A stretch of DNA of 62,000 nt, taken from assembly GCA_905221605.1 (NCBI GenBank), contig CAJNDS010002149.1, positions 291,972 through 353,971 of the forward strand, in the 5' to 3' direction. Under the pieces are notes generated by a model that saw only the letters and a list, made by a program, of their open reading frames with translations, did not search any database and was not told where the DNA came from. Source of the DNA: Symbiodinium natans. Taxonomy: Eukaryota; Sar; Dinophyceae; Suessiales; Symbiodiniaceae. Shown here one piece after another: positions 23,974 to 34,607 of this stretch. Positions within the stretch are counted from its first letter, which is position 1. Every line of letters begins with the position of its first letter. Position numbers and translations under genes: made by a program.

Positions 23974-24002
23974 TTCGAACCTGGGTTCAACCCAGGTTCG
24001 AA
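23974..24002. repeat. 29-nt near-perfect palindrome
   Basis: TTCGAACCTGGGTT, one central C, and the exact complement arm. It sits just outside the spliced-leader relic. Partial versions (AACCTGGGTTGAA) recur at the left ends of copies A and B near 14873 and 17086 and as an inverted repeat near 17774-17788, so it seems tied to the ends of this element family. Confidence 0.85.
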
Positions 24003-24476
24003 TTCCATTTAAAACGAAAAGAGTAGTTCAACCCGGATTGACCAGGTTCGAACCACCCCTTCCGACCTTAGTGACACAAGGAGCCAAATACGCAGATGCA
24101 AGCACGTGTTTTTACGCCAGACCTCGCCCGTCCAAGCGCCCCACCCTTCGACACATCAACTCCAACCAAAACCGTTCAGCGTACAGAGGCCTGCAACTGC
24201 CTTGAAGAGTTTTTGCGCAATGTGCTATTGTGTTTCCACCCTTTCAAAAGCACAGAGGTCCCACACTGACACTTGTAGCTTCGAGGACGCGTCTGGCTGA
24301 AGGGAGCTCGGCCTGCAAAAGAAGCCTTTTAAGTGACCCGGGGGCTACAACCCAACCCGACTTGGATTTTTTGCCTCACAGCAAAATGGGGGCGCGAAGC
24401 ACTCTCCCGCTTTACTCACCGGGAAACCATTGACACAAGGCAGTCTAGGTTCAACAATCATCCTCCTACTACCACT

Positions 24477-24477
<1 letters not shown>

Positions 24478-24510
<33 letters not shown>

Positions 24511-24511
24511 G

Positions 24512-24543
<32 letters not shown>

Positions 24544-24751
24544 GCTGCTACTGCTACTGCTACTGCTACTGCTACTGCTACTACTACTACTACTACTACT
24601 ACTACTGCTACTACTACTACTACTACTACTACTACTGCTACTGCTACTGCTACTACTACTACTACTCCTACTACTACTACTACTACTACTCCTCCTACTA
24701 CTACTACTACTACAACTACTACTACTACTACTACTACTCCTACTACTACTC

Positions 24752-24811
<60 letters not shown>
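24478..24811. repeat. (TAC)n microsatellite 2
   Basis: About 330 bp, with TGC, TCC and AAC triplet variants. Register is kept, so frames stay open as poly-Thr, poly-Tyr or poly-Val artefacts. It lies beyond the 5' end of block 1. Confidence 0.97.
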
Positions 24812-25395
24812 GGCTAGCGCGCCTCAGGGCGCCTGGTTGTTTTGCTGCGGCTGAACGTCCGGACATTGGTGTTTTGCGTCATTTCCGGTACAGGCCGAAA
24901 AGGTAACTAAAAAAAAACTACTCGCGGGCAAGGGAAAGGAAGGTTTCAGGGTTTGGAAGCGACGTGTTGCTGTAGGCCGGTCGCCGGTCCCTGTTCTACA
25001 GGTCAAGTCTGCAGCCCGTAGAGAAACAAAAACACTGTAAATACCAGTGTTTTGGGCATGGTCGCCAAAGGCAAGGACGCTTGTGAATGCTTTTCTTGTT
25101 CCACATCCTTCCGCAGTATGTTGTACAAAGCGGCGGAAATGCTGTAAATACCAGTGTTTTGGGCGTAAACACCAGTGTTTTGGGCATGGTCGCAAAAGGC
25201 ATGAACGCTTGTGACAACGTGTCTTGTTCCACAACCTTGCATGGTATGTTGTACAAACTGGCGAAAACGCTGTAAATACCAGTGTTTTGGGCGTGGATGC
25301 AATATGAATGATGTTCTTGTCCCCCCCCCCCTCCCCAACAACAGCAAAAAACGCACCAAATCGCACCAAACTAGCAGGCGCCTGAGGGGCGCGCC
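24812..25395. mobile_element. Small inverted-repeat element inside (TAC)n DNA
   Basis: About 585 bp with (TAC)n directly on both sides. Its ends are imperfect inverted repeats: left GCGCGCCTCAGGGCGCCTG and right CAGGCGCCTGAGGGGCGCGC, about 20-35 bp with small indels. Internally, 25034-25300 holds three tandem units of 107-127 bp that begin CTGTAAATACCAGTGTTTTG. No coding sequence. It looks like a non-autonomous, MITE-like insertion into the microsatellite; target duplications cannot be read in repetitive flanks. Confidence 0.55.
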
Positions 25396-25424
25396 TACTA
25401 CTACTGCTACTACTTCTACTACTT

Positions 25425-25469
<45 letters not shown>

Positions 25470-25553
25470 TTACTACTACTGCTACTACTACTACTACTGC
25501 TACTACTACTACTACTACTACTACGACAATAACAACAACAACTACTACTACTG

Positions 25554-25586
<33 letters not shown>

Positions 25587-25598
25587 TTTCTACTACTG

Positions 25599-25647
<49 letters not shown>

Positions 25648-25660
25648 GACAATAACAACA

Positions 25661-25693
<33 letters not shown>

Positions 25694-25694
25694 G

Positions 25695-25751
<57 letters not shown>
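25396..25751. repeat. (TAC)n microsatellite 3
   Basis: About 355 bp with AAC, GAC and TTC interruptions, including two copies of ACGACAATAACAACAAC about 115 bp apart, which shows internal duplication. It directly abuts the 3' end of block 2. Confidence 0.97.
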
Positions 25752-25753
25752 TT

Positions 25754-25759
25754 TTTATT
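25754..25759 (-). promoter_or_regulatory. AATAAA next to (GTA)n tail
   Basis: On the minus strand the last unique sequence of block 2 reads TTCAATAAAAATAG and then runs into (TAG)n. This looks like a poly-A-signal-like word or short A run at the element's 3' terminus. Dinoflagellates do not consistently use AATAAA, so the reading is tentative. Confidence 0.35.
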
Positions 25760-26376
25760 GAACGCTGAGCGAGCGGGCTCTGCTCATTGCGGGCGATTCG
25801 CACCGTTCTGAGCACCGAAAATTGGTTTGGAGCTACGGTTGGAGAGGTGAAACCGAATTCACTAGGTGTAGAAGTTGTGAGACGAGGCGAGCTTCTTGAC
25901 TTGGTTAGGGTTTTGAGCAGGAGCTGTAGCTTGTTAGCTAGCTTTCCTATGGGTGAAAAATTTTGGCTCCCGTCATCCTACTGTGTCTCACTGCGTCCAG
26001 TAGACACGCACCTTCCTGCAAGTGGGTCGTACCTGATTGGCCGTCTCCCTCAATGTCCATCTTGTGGCGTCCCACATGGATCATTGTTGCAGGGAGGCAG
26101 AGGACCGTAGAGCAGTCACTTTGGCAGATTTGCAGCATTGAGTGTATGGCTGGGCCTCCCGGATTCAGAGTGAGGCTATCCTCGCTAGTTACATAGCTGG
26201 TGAAGAATCAGTCGCAAACTGCAATGATGTGAAGACCTGCTTTTTCCCCCAGCGCTGTGCGACCTCTCAATCATCATGTTTGTTCCTTTTGTACATGGGA
26301 GCAGTGCTCCTCATTAGCTGAGCAGTGCTCAGGTTAGGTTTGGTTCGGCTGTATAAATTAGAAAACTGATCAGTGT

Positions 26377-27018
26377 TCAGCGTCCAGGAGCTGAACTGCC
26401 AGACTCTGCCCGTTGTTCAAGCGTGCTGTATCCCACCACTGGAACTGGTGGGCCAGTAAGCGTGTGGATCGGGGAGACGAGGACGTGTTGATGAGGTCCA
26501 GCCGGCCCCTCGTAGTTGTGGATGTGCCCCTGTTGCAGCTGGAAGAACCAGGTGCGGCGTGGAACACCTTGAATGACCACTACCGGTCCTGGGCTGAGCG
26601 TCAAGCTCCAGAGTTGCAGCCTTTCCCCCGGCGTATACACTGGGGGCGCAGCCTCGTGCGTTGGCCTTGTTCCCGGGAGTGGGAAGTCCGTTCCACTGCG
26701 TGATGGTGGTGGTGGCCCGGCCGGGCTAATGTAGGGAGGCACCCCGTTCCAAGCGATGGACAAGTTCGGGGCGGGCGTGGTAGGAAGGCCACCTTCCACT
26801 GGTCGTCCAGTGCGAGCCTTTGCTGCTGGGCGCAGCAGAGTGTCTCGTGCTGGCGCTGTGGGCATCTCGTCCGGGGAGGATCGAAACAGTGAATCCGTCT
26901 CCGACTCTTCACCGTAGTCGACAGCCTCCGCTTCCGAGCCGTCCTGCTCCTCTTCACTTCCCTCTGCCATCGCTAGCATGGCGTCAGGCTCCGTGCGACA
27001 ATGGCGTTTCGGAGCCAT
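26377..27018 (-). CDS. Block 2 ORF J, unknown
   Basis: About 213 codons from the ATG at 27018 (MAPKRHCRTEPDAML). The first 60 residues are acidic (SEEEQDGSEAEAVDYGEESE). A proline-rich middle and an evenly composed C-terminal part with PGPVVVIQGVPRRTWFF follow. No recognised domain. It is the most 3' ORF of block 2, about 600 bp from the (TAC)n edge. Two long CAGTG-centred palindromes lie just downstream (26298-26332). Confidence 0.5.
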   Translation of the reverse strand: MAPKRHCRTEPDAMLAMAEGSEEEQDGSEAEAVDYGEESETDSLFRSSPDEMPTAPARDTLLRPAAKARTGRPVEGGLPTTPAPNLSIAWNGVPPYISPAGPPPPSRSGTDFPLPGTRPTHEAAPPVYTPGERLQLWSLTLSPGPVVVIQGVPRRTWFFQLQQGHIHNYEGPAGPHQHVLVSPIHTLTGPPVPVVGYSTLEQRAESGSSAPGR

Positions 27019-27853
27019 TCGGAAGAAGTTAGAGACTTTCACTTAGAACAGAGAAATTGAGCCAGGGCCTGTGCAACAAGCTTATTAAGCTTTGTTTGTT
27101 GATGCACCTGTTGTGCCTGGTACATTGGCAGAGCGTTTAGCGTGCGAACACACTCGGATTATGCTTGAGCAGACCCGGCCTCACTTGTTGAAGGGATACG
27201 CTGCTCCAGGCTCAAGACCTGCCCGGCGGTCCGCCGGGGTGAACCGCTCTAGGCGGCAATTCCGGTATCCGCACCTCACGAAGTGAGGCCAGCCGCACAG
27301 CCCATTACTAAGTGGGTAAATTTCTTTGCCGAGTTGTGTCTGTTTCGGCAGCTATTCTAGCCACTGAGCTGCACCTCGTCTCAAGAACGAGTCCGGCACA
27401 GAAGCGCACCCCTGTGGTAACGAGCGATACTTAGGAATGGGGCCAGCCTCGTGTGACTAGTAGCCGAGACGGTGCTCTGCCAAGTGAAGTGTGGCTGCTT
27501 GAGGCTAGGAGGACGGTAGTCTTTAGAGCGGTTAGTGGCTGTTTAGATCATGCTGCTTGTCCTGAAGCACTCTGTCTTGCTTCTGGGCGCGCTGCCTTCG
27601 TTGTGTACTCCATCATGGAGCATCGCGGACCTTGGTAGCATTGCTTAGCTTGGCTATTTGCCTGCAACACAGTGATGAGAAACGGCAGACTCTGCTTAAT
27701 GAGGTGGGTTGACTGAAATTTGCCAGGGTGAGGAGAGGACTGTAAGCAGTTGGCATGAACAACTTAGTCCGCAGGCTTGCAGGGGTTTTTCTGTCCGTTC
27801 GGCCGTATCAGGCGGCCAATGAAGGCAAAAGAGGATGGAGAAACTTTTTGGCA
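27019..27853. other. Gap rich in short hairpins
   Basis: No gene. It holds the palindrome CCGGCGGTCCGCCGG (about 27221-27235), the hairpin CCTCAC-GAA-GTGAGG (about 27275-27289), GCCGA/TCGGC and CTCGT/ACGAG stems, all within 180 bp. The density suggests a structured transcript region between ORFs I and J. Confidence 0.5.
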
Positions 27854-29290
27854 TCATAGCAGCTTAGCTGCTGTTGGCTCAGCATTTAGGACAGTGTCCT
27901 TTAACTGGGGCTTGCCGTGCAAACCTTGCGAATTGGAGGTGCCCGCTTCTAGTAATCGTGGCCTTTCCAGGACCATCCGGATCTTTTGTCCCATTGGGAT
28001 TGGCTGTCTTCGCCGGCTTCTTCTCTGGGCCTTCGAAGACCGCGAGGTTGTGCAGGCTGCGCGGCTCTGCTGGACGGGTTTTTCGTCCAGTCGTTGTGCT
28101 TGATGCTGAAATGAGCTTCTCGCTGTGGTCCCTGCTTTGATGTGGTAGGAGACCTTTGCCGTCCCGTTAACTCGCTTGGAGGTGAGGTCGTAGATGGTGG
28201 AGAAGGTAGCCGCAAATATGGTGTAGTCTTCAGCATCTTGGTCCGTGTGAATTTTGAAGCCTTCCTGAACCGCTGCCTTGATGATGGCGTGAAGCCCGCC
28301 TATCCAGCGGGTCGGTGAATCCAGCTCTACCCAGTGTCCCTCACGGAGGGTGGAAATTGTGACCGCTCCTGTAGGCCCGATGGTGACTTTGGCAGTCATA
28401 AGAACCTGCCATGTGAGCCCCGTTGCTGTCTGTGCTCGGTGCAGACTCTGCATGACTCTGGGAGGTTCACGCAAGATATCTAGTCTGCGTTGCCAGATTT
28501 TTGCCCATTCCCCTGCTGTCAAAAGGCCCATCACCTGAGGATTTGTGATGACCTGGACCTCGCTGGCCGTCTTAACCCATTCTTGGAAGCCCTGATCGCT
28601 GCATTGCTCCTGCATGGTGAGTGGCCGTTGTGGTGGAGGAGGAGGCACTCCGGCTGATTCGTACGGCCGTTCTTGTTCAACTGGAGGAGAGACCTGAGGA
28701 GGCTCCGGCGGAGCATTGGTCGGCGGGGCTTGGGGTTCTGGTGGTGACATCGTTGCCGTACGAGGATGGTCAGGATATGCTGTGGCATCCCTTCCAGGCG
28801 GTGGTCCTGTTGGCTCGGGAGGACGTTGAGTGCCGGCGCTGCTGCTGGACGAAGCCGCTAGGGCAGTGCCCTCGGGTTTTGCCCGAACAGTGTTCTGGAA
28901 GACCTCTGGTGATTGATTTTCTGGAGTAGACTGAGTGAACTCTGCCTCCTTCTTGTGGTCCAGGGCTGCGCTGAATTTGATGGCCGAGTTGGCATGCCAC
29001 CCCTGCCTGGCGAAATGCTGCTTGATGCCCGCGTCGTTGGAGAAGGAGATGTTTTTTCCGTGTTTGTTCCTGCAGAACGCACATTGGAGGTAGAGGGTGT
29101 CCGGGTTGATGCTGAGGCCGCGCGGGATCAGAGCCTGAACATCTCGCAATTCAAGGGTGCCGTAGTATTGTGGAAAGGCCTCGATCTGTTGCATAATCTT
29201 CTGGAGGAGGTTGGTCTCCATGGCCTCAGTGACATGGGCCGTGATCAGGGTCACCGTCGGCTTGTCCGCTGAGATTTCCTGGGTGGGCAT
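27854..29290 (-). CDS. Block 2 ORF I, C2H2-finger protein
   Basis: About 478 codons from the ATG at 29290 (MPTQEISADKPTV); the frame is open further upstream but with low-quality sequence. Near residue 70 is one C2H2-like finger, LQCAFCRNKHG then IKQHFARQGWH. A Pro/Ser-rich linker and a more ordered part (EWAKIWQRRLDILREPP, then GGLHAIIKAAVQEGF) follow. The extreme C-terminus is basic and irregular and may be out of frame. The product could bind nucleic acid, as ORF1 proteins of LINE elements do; that role is inferred from the finger and the context only. Confidence 0.5.
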   Translation of the reverse strand: MPTQEISADKPTVTLITAHVTEAMETNLLQKIMQQIEAFPQYYGTLELRDVQALIPRGLSINPDTLYLQCAFCRNKHGKNISFSNDAGIKQHFARQGWHANSAIKFSAALDHKKEAEFTQSTPENQSPEVFQNTVRAKPEGTALAASSSSSAGTQRPPEPTGPPPGRDATAYPDHPRTATMSPPEPQAPPTNAPPEPPQVSPPVEQERPYESAGVPPPPPQRPLTMQEQCSDQGFQEWVKTASEVQVITNPQVMGLLTAGEWAKIWQRRLDILREPPRVMQSLHRAQTATGLTWQVLMTAKVTIGPTGAVTISTLREGHWVELDSPTRWIGGLHAIIKAAVQEGFKIHTDQDAEDYTIFAATFSTIYDLTSKRVNGTAKVSYHIKAGTTARSSFQHQAQRLDEKPVQQSRAACTTSRSSKAQRRSRRRQPIPMGQKIRMVLERPRLLEAGTSNSQGLHGKPQLKDTVLNAEPTAAKLL

Positions 29291-29541
29291 TCCGGGCTCT
29301 GGTGGAAGATGGCGGGTACCGAGAAGTGCACAGCGAGGCGTGTACCCGACACTCCTTGAGCAAGTCTCGGAAGGCGTCTGGGCAGTCCATGGCGTGGAAG
29401 AAAGAGGAGCGGGGGTACGCGGTGATCTCGAGAGAGTCTCAACGGCTGCGGTGTAGGCGTGCACCTGGGCGGGCAGGCAAGCGGGTGGGGGGGGGAAGGG
29501 GGTTGGCTCAACATGGATGCACTGCGGGCCGTTCCTGTTTT

Positions 29542-31711
29542 TTACTCTGAAGGCAGGCTCTGGAAGGCGTCCAGGGCAAGACGGCAGGCTTTATGGCGGC
29601 ACATCCTGGATGGGTCAGGCTCAGGCATTATGACCCCGGCGTCCCCCATGACTATCCCACAGGCGGTGCGCCAGTGAGTGTCTGAGATCGGATGGGCCAG
29701 ATGTACTGCCCCCCAGTGTCCATTGGCGACGATTGCTGTCGCCGGGTCCAGGGGGGCTTTGGGGTGGCGAGGCTGTGGGGCTTTGTGTGGGCTGTCTTCC
29801 TCACTGGAGGAGTATGAGTCTTCGTCCAAGGTGGACTCATCGGAGGCATGTTTTGAAGCTGATTGTTCTTCGCTGGACCTGGAGGGTGAAGGCGAGGAGG
29901 GCTCGTTGGCGTCGTCATCAATGGCGGCCTGGGTCTCAAACTCACGCGCGTACATGAATCTGGGAATGATGGGCAGCATGTGACTGATTGTCATCGATTT
30001 GGGCACAGGGCCCGGCGGCACCTGAAAGCTGGGCTCTATGGTGGGGGCTTGTCCCCCGCGGGCTATTGGGCGAGTGGGCCTCCAGCCTGTGGAAACATTG
30101 TGGGCCACCGAGGCCTGTTCCCCATGGGCTGTCGATTGTATCGTCCCTCCCGTACAACTCGGAGCTGACCTTGTGGTGGCCCGCCTTCCGGCGCGGGTCG
30201 GCAGGCAGCCTGAGTTGCTTGGCTGAAGAAGCCCCACTTTGAGGCCGTGTAGGGTGAAGTTGAGTGCTTCCTGGGCGTCGAGGGCGCCTGTCGAGGCTTC
30301 TTCGTGGAGCTGCAGCGCAGAGCGCAGTGCTGGCAAAGCCTGGGTGTAGGACATGGGCGATTGGAATGCAACCCCGGCTTGAGATGGGTTGGCCCAATTT
30401 GGCAGGATGGGCAGCATGAAGTCCGGTTCGGATGAAGAGCCCCAAAAGCGTTCCGTTGCGAGCCAAGAGGCGTGTAGGCGTGTGAGGTAGGCTAGGCACC
30501 AAGAGGTCGAAGGCCCTCTTCCTGATATGCCGGTCAGGGTTACTGCAAAAGGTTGTCCCGACCTGGAGGTTTTGGTCGTCCAACAAATGGTCCTTCCTGA
30601 GGATCCAGCCATCCGCTCCGAAGACGGAGCATTTGATCTTTTTGTGGGCCGGTTCTGGCTCCTGCGGCATAGGCGGCGGCGGGGCCTTGGTTCCCGGCGG
30701 CTGATGGGATTCTTGGGCCTGCTGAGGCGGTTGTGCGGGCGGTGGGCAGGAGGGAGGACCTTTGGGCTGGGCTGCCATGGGCTCTTCCTCGAGAGTGAAC
30801 CAGAAGGAGTCCCAGTCCACCGAGATGGCATTGGCTGGCGGGTCCTGCCCCCAAAAGTTGTGCCAGGTCCTGCCCTCGTAGACCATGGTCATGCGAGGGT
30901 TGGGCTTGGTTGGCGAGGCCGATGGGCGGGCTTCTGGCTCAGGCGGAGCCTTGCTGGTGGGCTGGGAGGGCAAGCTCTGCTCCGGGCTGGGCGGGGTACT
31001 CTTGGCAGGAGGGGCTGGCGGCACCTGTGATTCTGCGGGTGCAGGTGCTTTGGGCTGCTTGGGTGGCCATGGGCTGACAATCTTGGGCATGGCAATAGGC
31101 ACGCCCCCGAAACCTATGACCTCCTCGATCACAGGGCTGTCCTCGTCGCTGGAGCTGATGGGCAAGGGCGTGTTGAGGGCCTCCTCCTCTTGGATGTCGG
31201 CCCAGGCTGGGCGGGTCTCGGAGACCGAGGGCAGTGGGCCGGGCTGGGCAGATGGGCTTGTCTCGGCCTCCGTCTTTTTGAAAACTAGGCTGGGAATGAC
31301 GCGGCCATCCCCATGGGCTCGGCGGATCTGGTCGGGCGACCAGGATAGGCCTTGGGCTGGGTCGATGAAGTCCCAATCTCGTGTGAGGGCTTTCGCCTTT
31401 TGCCCGCGGCGGGTGGAGGCTGACTTCTTCATATCGGCTAGCTCGTCTGCGAGCAAGGACGAGGCTGAGGCATCCGGGGCTGGATTGGGCGTCGAGCCCG
31501 ATTCAGGCGATTGGGCTTGGGCTTGGCCAGTGACCACCGGTGGCGGGGCCTTGGTGGGCAGTGTCTGTCCCGGCTGGGCATTGCCTGAACCCGAGGCGGG
31601 TTGAGGCTGTGTCTCCTGGGCAGGGGCACTGGCTAGGAGGCGGTCGCGGGCTTCGGGGCTGAGCTGGTTGAAGTAGGCCAGCAGCTTTCCCTGAATGTCG
31701 GCAGTGTCCAT
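29542..31711 (-). pseudogene. Block 2 ORF H, proline-rich protein (one frameshift)
   Basis: Start ATG at 31711 (MDTADIQGKLLAYFNQ). The first frame is Pro/Ala/Gln-rich with short ordered pieces (TRDWDFIDPAQGLSW; VYEGRTWHNFWGQDPP; ISVDWDSFWFTLEEE). Near 30425 it loses register: the protein-like text moves to the next frame (PDFMLPILPNWANPSQ...SALQLHEEAS) and ends at 29542 with an acidic Ser-rich region and HKACRLALDAFQSLPSE. Together about 720 residues. No known domain. It could be a structural, gag-like protein of block 2. Confidence 0.45.
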
Positions 31712-32185
31712 TCTGGGCGAGAGAATGGGCGAACACTGAATCTGGGGAGGCTGGAAGCTGTGAAAGCGGCGCTGAAAGCAACAAGATATGGCTCCAGAGA
31801 CCGCATGGGCAGGCATGTCCGTATGCAGAGAACAAGGCATGTGCGGCAACAACACTCACGAACGACTGCAAGAGCACATCCGGCCTTGAAGTCGTGCGAG
31901 AGAGGCAGGCAGAAAGTGCGTATTGGCCTGACAGTGAGGAAGTATGAACACCAACCGGTCAGCAACTCTCAGGGCGGTGTGCAGCTAGTAGGCAGAATAA
32001 GGTGGCAACTGGCAACCTCGATGTACATGAAGTCGATGCCGAGCTCGAAGGCGTAGGTACTAGGCAAGGCAGCGTGCGGCTCACAGGGCATTGGCGTAAG
32101 TCGGGTGCGACATGGCGGCGTGGGTCCCGGTAGGCACGTGCAAAGGATGGGCAGAGGAGGTGCTCACGCGAGGCACCGGCATGGG

Positions 32186-32860
32186 CTAGGCACCCACTGA
32201 GGCAGCGGTGCTTGTGCCCGATGAGATGCCATGGTCGGAGTAATCGTCCGAGTCAGGCATTGGCAGGCCTGCCAAGTACCAGCGGGCATCGGCGGCAGAC
32301 CACCAGTCAATGACGTGGAATGAGCGGCGGTCCTGTGGGCTAATGTGGGCCCAGAGGCAGGCCAGTATGTTGCTGAGGCCAAAGAGGTGTCTGGTCTGTA
32401 CCACTATGGGCATGAGCGCCTGTGCGGGTAGACCATGTAGAGCGAACACGTGGGCATGGGCGCGTTGCAGTGCCGACATATGCAAGGCACACTGACGGCG
32501 GCATGTGCGGTTTTGATAGCGGGAGCAGAAGCTCTGCATGGGCACGGCGAAGAATTGGCGCTGTGCCGATCTGGGGCCAGCAGGCAGAGGGGGCAGTATG
32601 GAGCCAGCATTAGACAGCAGGTGCTGTGGCGGCGGAGGCTTAGGCTTAGGCCGGGGTATGGGCGTGTTAGGGCCGGCAGGCGGGTTAGGGTTATTATTAG
32701 GCTGTGGCAGCGTTGGTGCTGTTGTAGGCGGTCTGACCTGGTGAGGCAGCCTGACCTGTGCAAGAGCGAAGCTGTGTGTGAAGGGCTCTTGTGCTGAGGA
32801 CGCTGAGGCGTCTGGGCATGTGTCACTGCTGTCCTCGGTGCCACTCCAATCCTTGGACAT
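32186..32860 (-). CDS. Block 2 ORF G, unknown
   Basis: 224 codons, ATG start (MSKDWSGTEDSSDTC). The first half is Pro-rich and disordered. The second half has four cysteines and several histidines (FCSRYQNRTCRRQCALHMSA) followed by a hydrophobic stretch (LFGLSNILACLWAHI) and an acidic tail. No family recognised. It lies 122 bp from the end of ORF F. Confidence 0.45.
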   Translation of the reverse strand: MSKDWSGTEDSSDTCPDASASSAQEPFTHSFALAQVRLPHQVRPPTTAPTLPQPNNNPNPPAGPNTPIPRPKPKPPPPQHLLSNAGSILPPLPAGPRSAQRQFFAVPMQSFCSRYQNRTCRRQCALHMSALQRAHAHVFALHGLPAQALMPIVVQTRHLFGLSNILACLWAHISPQDRRSFHVIDWWSAADARWYLAGLPMPDSDDYSDHGISSGTSTAASVGA

Positions 32861-32981
32861 TCCAGGGGCAGGGTTGGAAGGCTGGGCTTTTAGGCTGAGG
32901 GGGCATGGGCACGGCGTGACTCGACAAGGCTAGTCAAGGGGGTCCCGAGAAAAAGCTAAGAGCCGATAACTGCGTGAGGTA

Positions 32982-33962
32982 TCAGAACCACACGGGGGGC
33001 TGTGCAGCTTCTAGGCGAAGAAGGCGATCCTCTAGGTGTAGAAGCTCTCTACGCAACAAGGCATGGGGATTTGCCTCTTCCCACCTGTTCGCCGGGACCT
33101 GAAAGGTACGCAGGGCCTGAAGATGTGCATTATAAGGCAGTATTGCAATACGCTTGAGGGTATTGATTTGGGAGGGCATGGGTTTCAAGGCTTCCCTAAG
33201 GCTTGACAGCTCCGCTTCTGTGCGAATGCGATAGGCCAGAAAGTCGGCTGCGATGCTGTCGAGCTCATGCCTGAGGTCGGCGTAGGCCTGCTGGGCGAAG
33301 GTCAGGCTGGTGCGTATTTGCTGCAGTTGGGCAGAGACTGCTTGCAGCTCCAGGCGTCTGGATTCCTCTGCCTGCATCAGAGTGCGGCCCATTGCGTCTT
33401 GGCAGGCCAGGTGGTTGTGCATATAAACGAGCAGGGACCTTATGTGCACCAGGTCGTGAGGCTCGTTGGGCTTTGAAGGCATGAAGTCATTGGCTGTAGA
33501 AGGCATGTCAGAAGCTCCAAGAGGAGTGTCACGCTTAGCTTCAAAGGGGGGCCCAGCGGGACCCATAGGCGTGTCACTTGCAGAAGCTGAGTTGAAAGCT
33601 CCAAGAGGAGTAGATCTCGTAGCTCCAGGATGGGGCTCAATGGGGCCCATATGTGCATCCGTTGTAGTAGGCAAATCGGAGGCTCCAAGAGGAGTGTGCA
33701 TCGCTGGCTCAGGCGTGCTGATCTGTGCAGAAGTGGGCGCTGAGCGAGTCCTGAAGCGAACCGGCGGGGTGGTATCCTCTGGGCCTGGCTCGTAGCCAGG
33801 GCAAGGCGCGGCGTAGTCATCTTGGGCAGGTTGTGCAAACAGGGCCAGTCTGTTCAAGTGCAAGTAGACCAAGTCATCCCACTCGAGGACGTAGTCGTGG
33901 CGTCCGCTATCTGAAGAGCTGCGAACTTCTGTGCGGATGGGCATGCTCGCACGGTAGGCCAT
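32982..33962 (-). CDS. Block 2 ORF F, coiled-coil protein
   Basis: 326 codons, ATG start. Residues 80-180 contain four imperfect repeats of about 20-25 residues centred on TPLGAS/TPLGAF. From about 185 a long coiled coil follows (QAEESRRLELQAVSAQLQQI, then YADLRHELDSIAADFLAYR), ending in RRELLHLEDRLLRLEAAQ. The plan (variable repeat region plus coiled coil) suits a multimerising ORF1-type protein. No enzyme motif. Confidence 0.5.
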   Translation of the reverse strand: MAYRASMPIRTEVRSSSDSGRHDYVLEWDDLVYLHLNRLALFAQPAQDDYAAPCPGYEPGPEDTTPPVRFRTRSAPTSAQISTPEPAMHTPLGASDLPTTTDAHMGPIEPHPGATRSTPLGAFNSASASDTPMGPAGPPFEAKRDTPLGASDMPSTANDFMPSKPNEPHDLVHIRSLLVYMHNHLACQDAMGRTLMQAEESRRLELQAVSAQLQQIRTSLTFAQQAYADLRHELDSIAADFLAYRIRTEAELSSLREALKPMPSQINTLKRIAILPYNAHLQALRTFQVPANRWEEANPHALLRRELLHLEDRLLRLEAAQPPVWF

Positions 33963-34607
33963 GGCTGGACGTGCAAGCTACAAAAACACCAGACTTAAGA
34001 GGCCTGGAGGCTCTAGAAAAGACTAAGAGCGTAGAAGGCCTTGACCGAAAAGCAGAAGGCCCCACCTAGGGGTTAGGTCAAGGCCAGCTGAGAGCCGGAG
34101 ATGCTCCAGCTGTGCAAGGCTTGTTTAGGCGTATGGCAAATTACGGTGCATGATTCACTCGTGGGAAAACACACGGGAACCAAAAAACCCGAAGCGAATT
34201 AGTTGCAAAGAGTTACTTTGATGAGATGAGAGCTAGTCGTAAAAGGTTTGAGCTGGATGGCTGTAATGTACTCTACGCAGGCTGTCCTCGGCAAGCTTGT
34301 GGCCCTACAGAGGGAAGAGCTGGGCAGCTGGTCAGTCGTGGCTCAGCGGCTGTGAGGATTATTTTTACGCATCCTTGAAAGTTTAAGCTTCCGGTGCTGC
34401 CTTGGTTGGCAGGAGTGAATGCTCAAACGGGAAAAAAGTGAAAGGTGAGATTCGTGAGCTGTGTCAGCGGCTGGTTAGGTTAGCTTTCTGGTTTGTACAA
34501 GTACTTGAAGTACGGCTGCAGTGCAGTCTGTACTTTGGTCTGGACAGTGTCCCGTGAACGACCAAGCAGCGCTTGCTCTTGCCATCGTTACCGAATTGGG
34601 GAGCTGT
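33963..34607. other. Gap with a 10-bp-stem hairpin
   Basis: No gene. GGCCTTGACC (34037-34046) pairs perfectly with GGTCAAGGCC (34076-34085). GGAG-ATG-CTCC lies just after. The CAGTG palindrome GGACAGTGTCC is at 34542-34552. Confidence 0.6.

Noticed and set aside
23970-24060. GGTTCGAACC words suggesting a tRNA B box
   Set aside because: They are arms of palindromes; no cloverleaf or A box can be built around them.
30527-31030. Plus-strand Gly/Arg-rich ORFs opposite ORF H
   Set aside because: Complement of a proline-rich minus-strand protein; composition is fully explained by that.
34200-34240. TTGATGAGATGAGAG as a hammerhead ribozyme core
   Set aside because: No GAAA box with matching stems could be placed.
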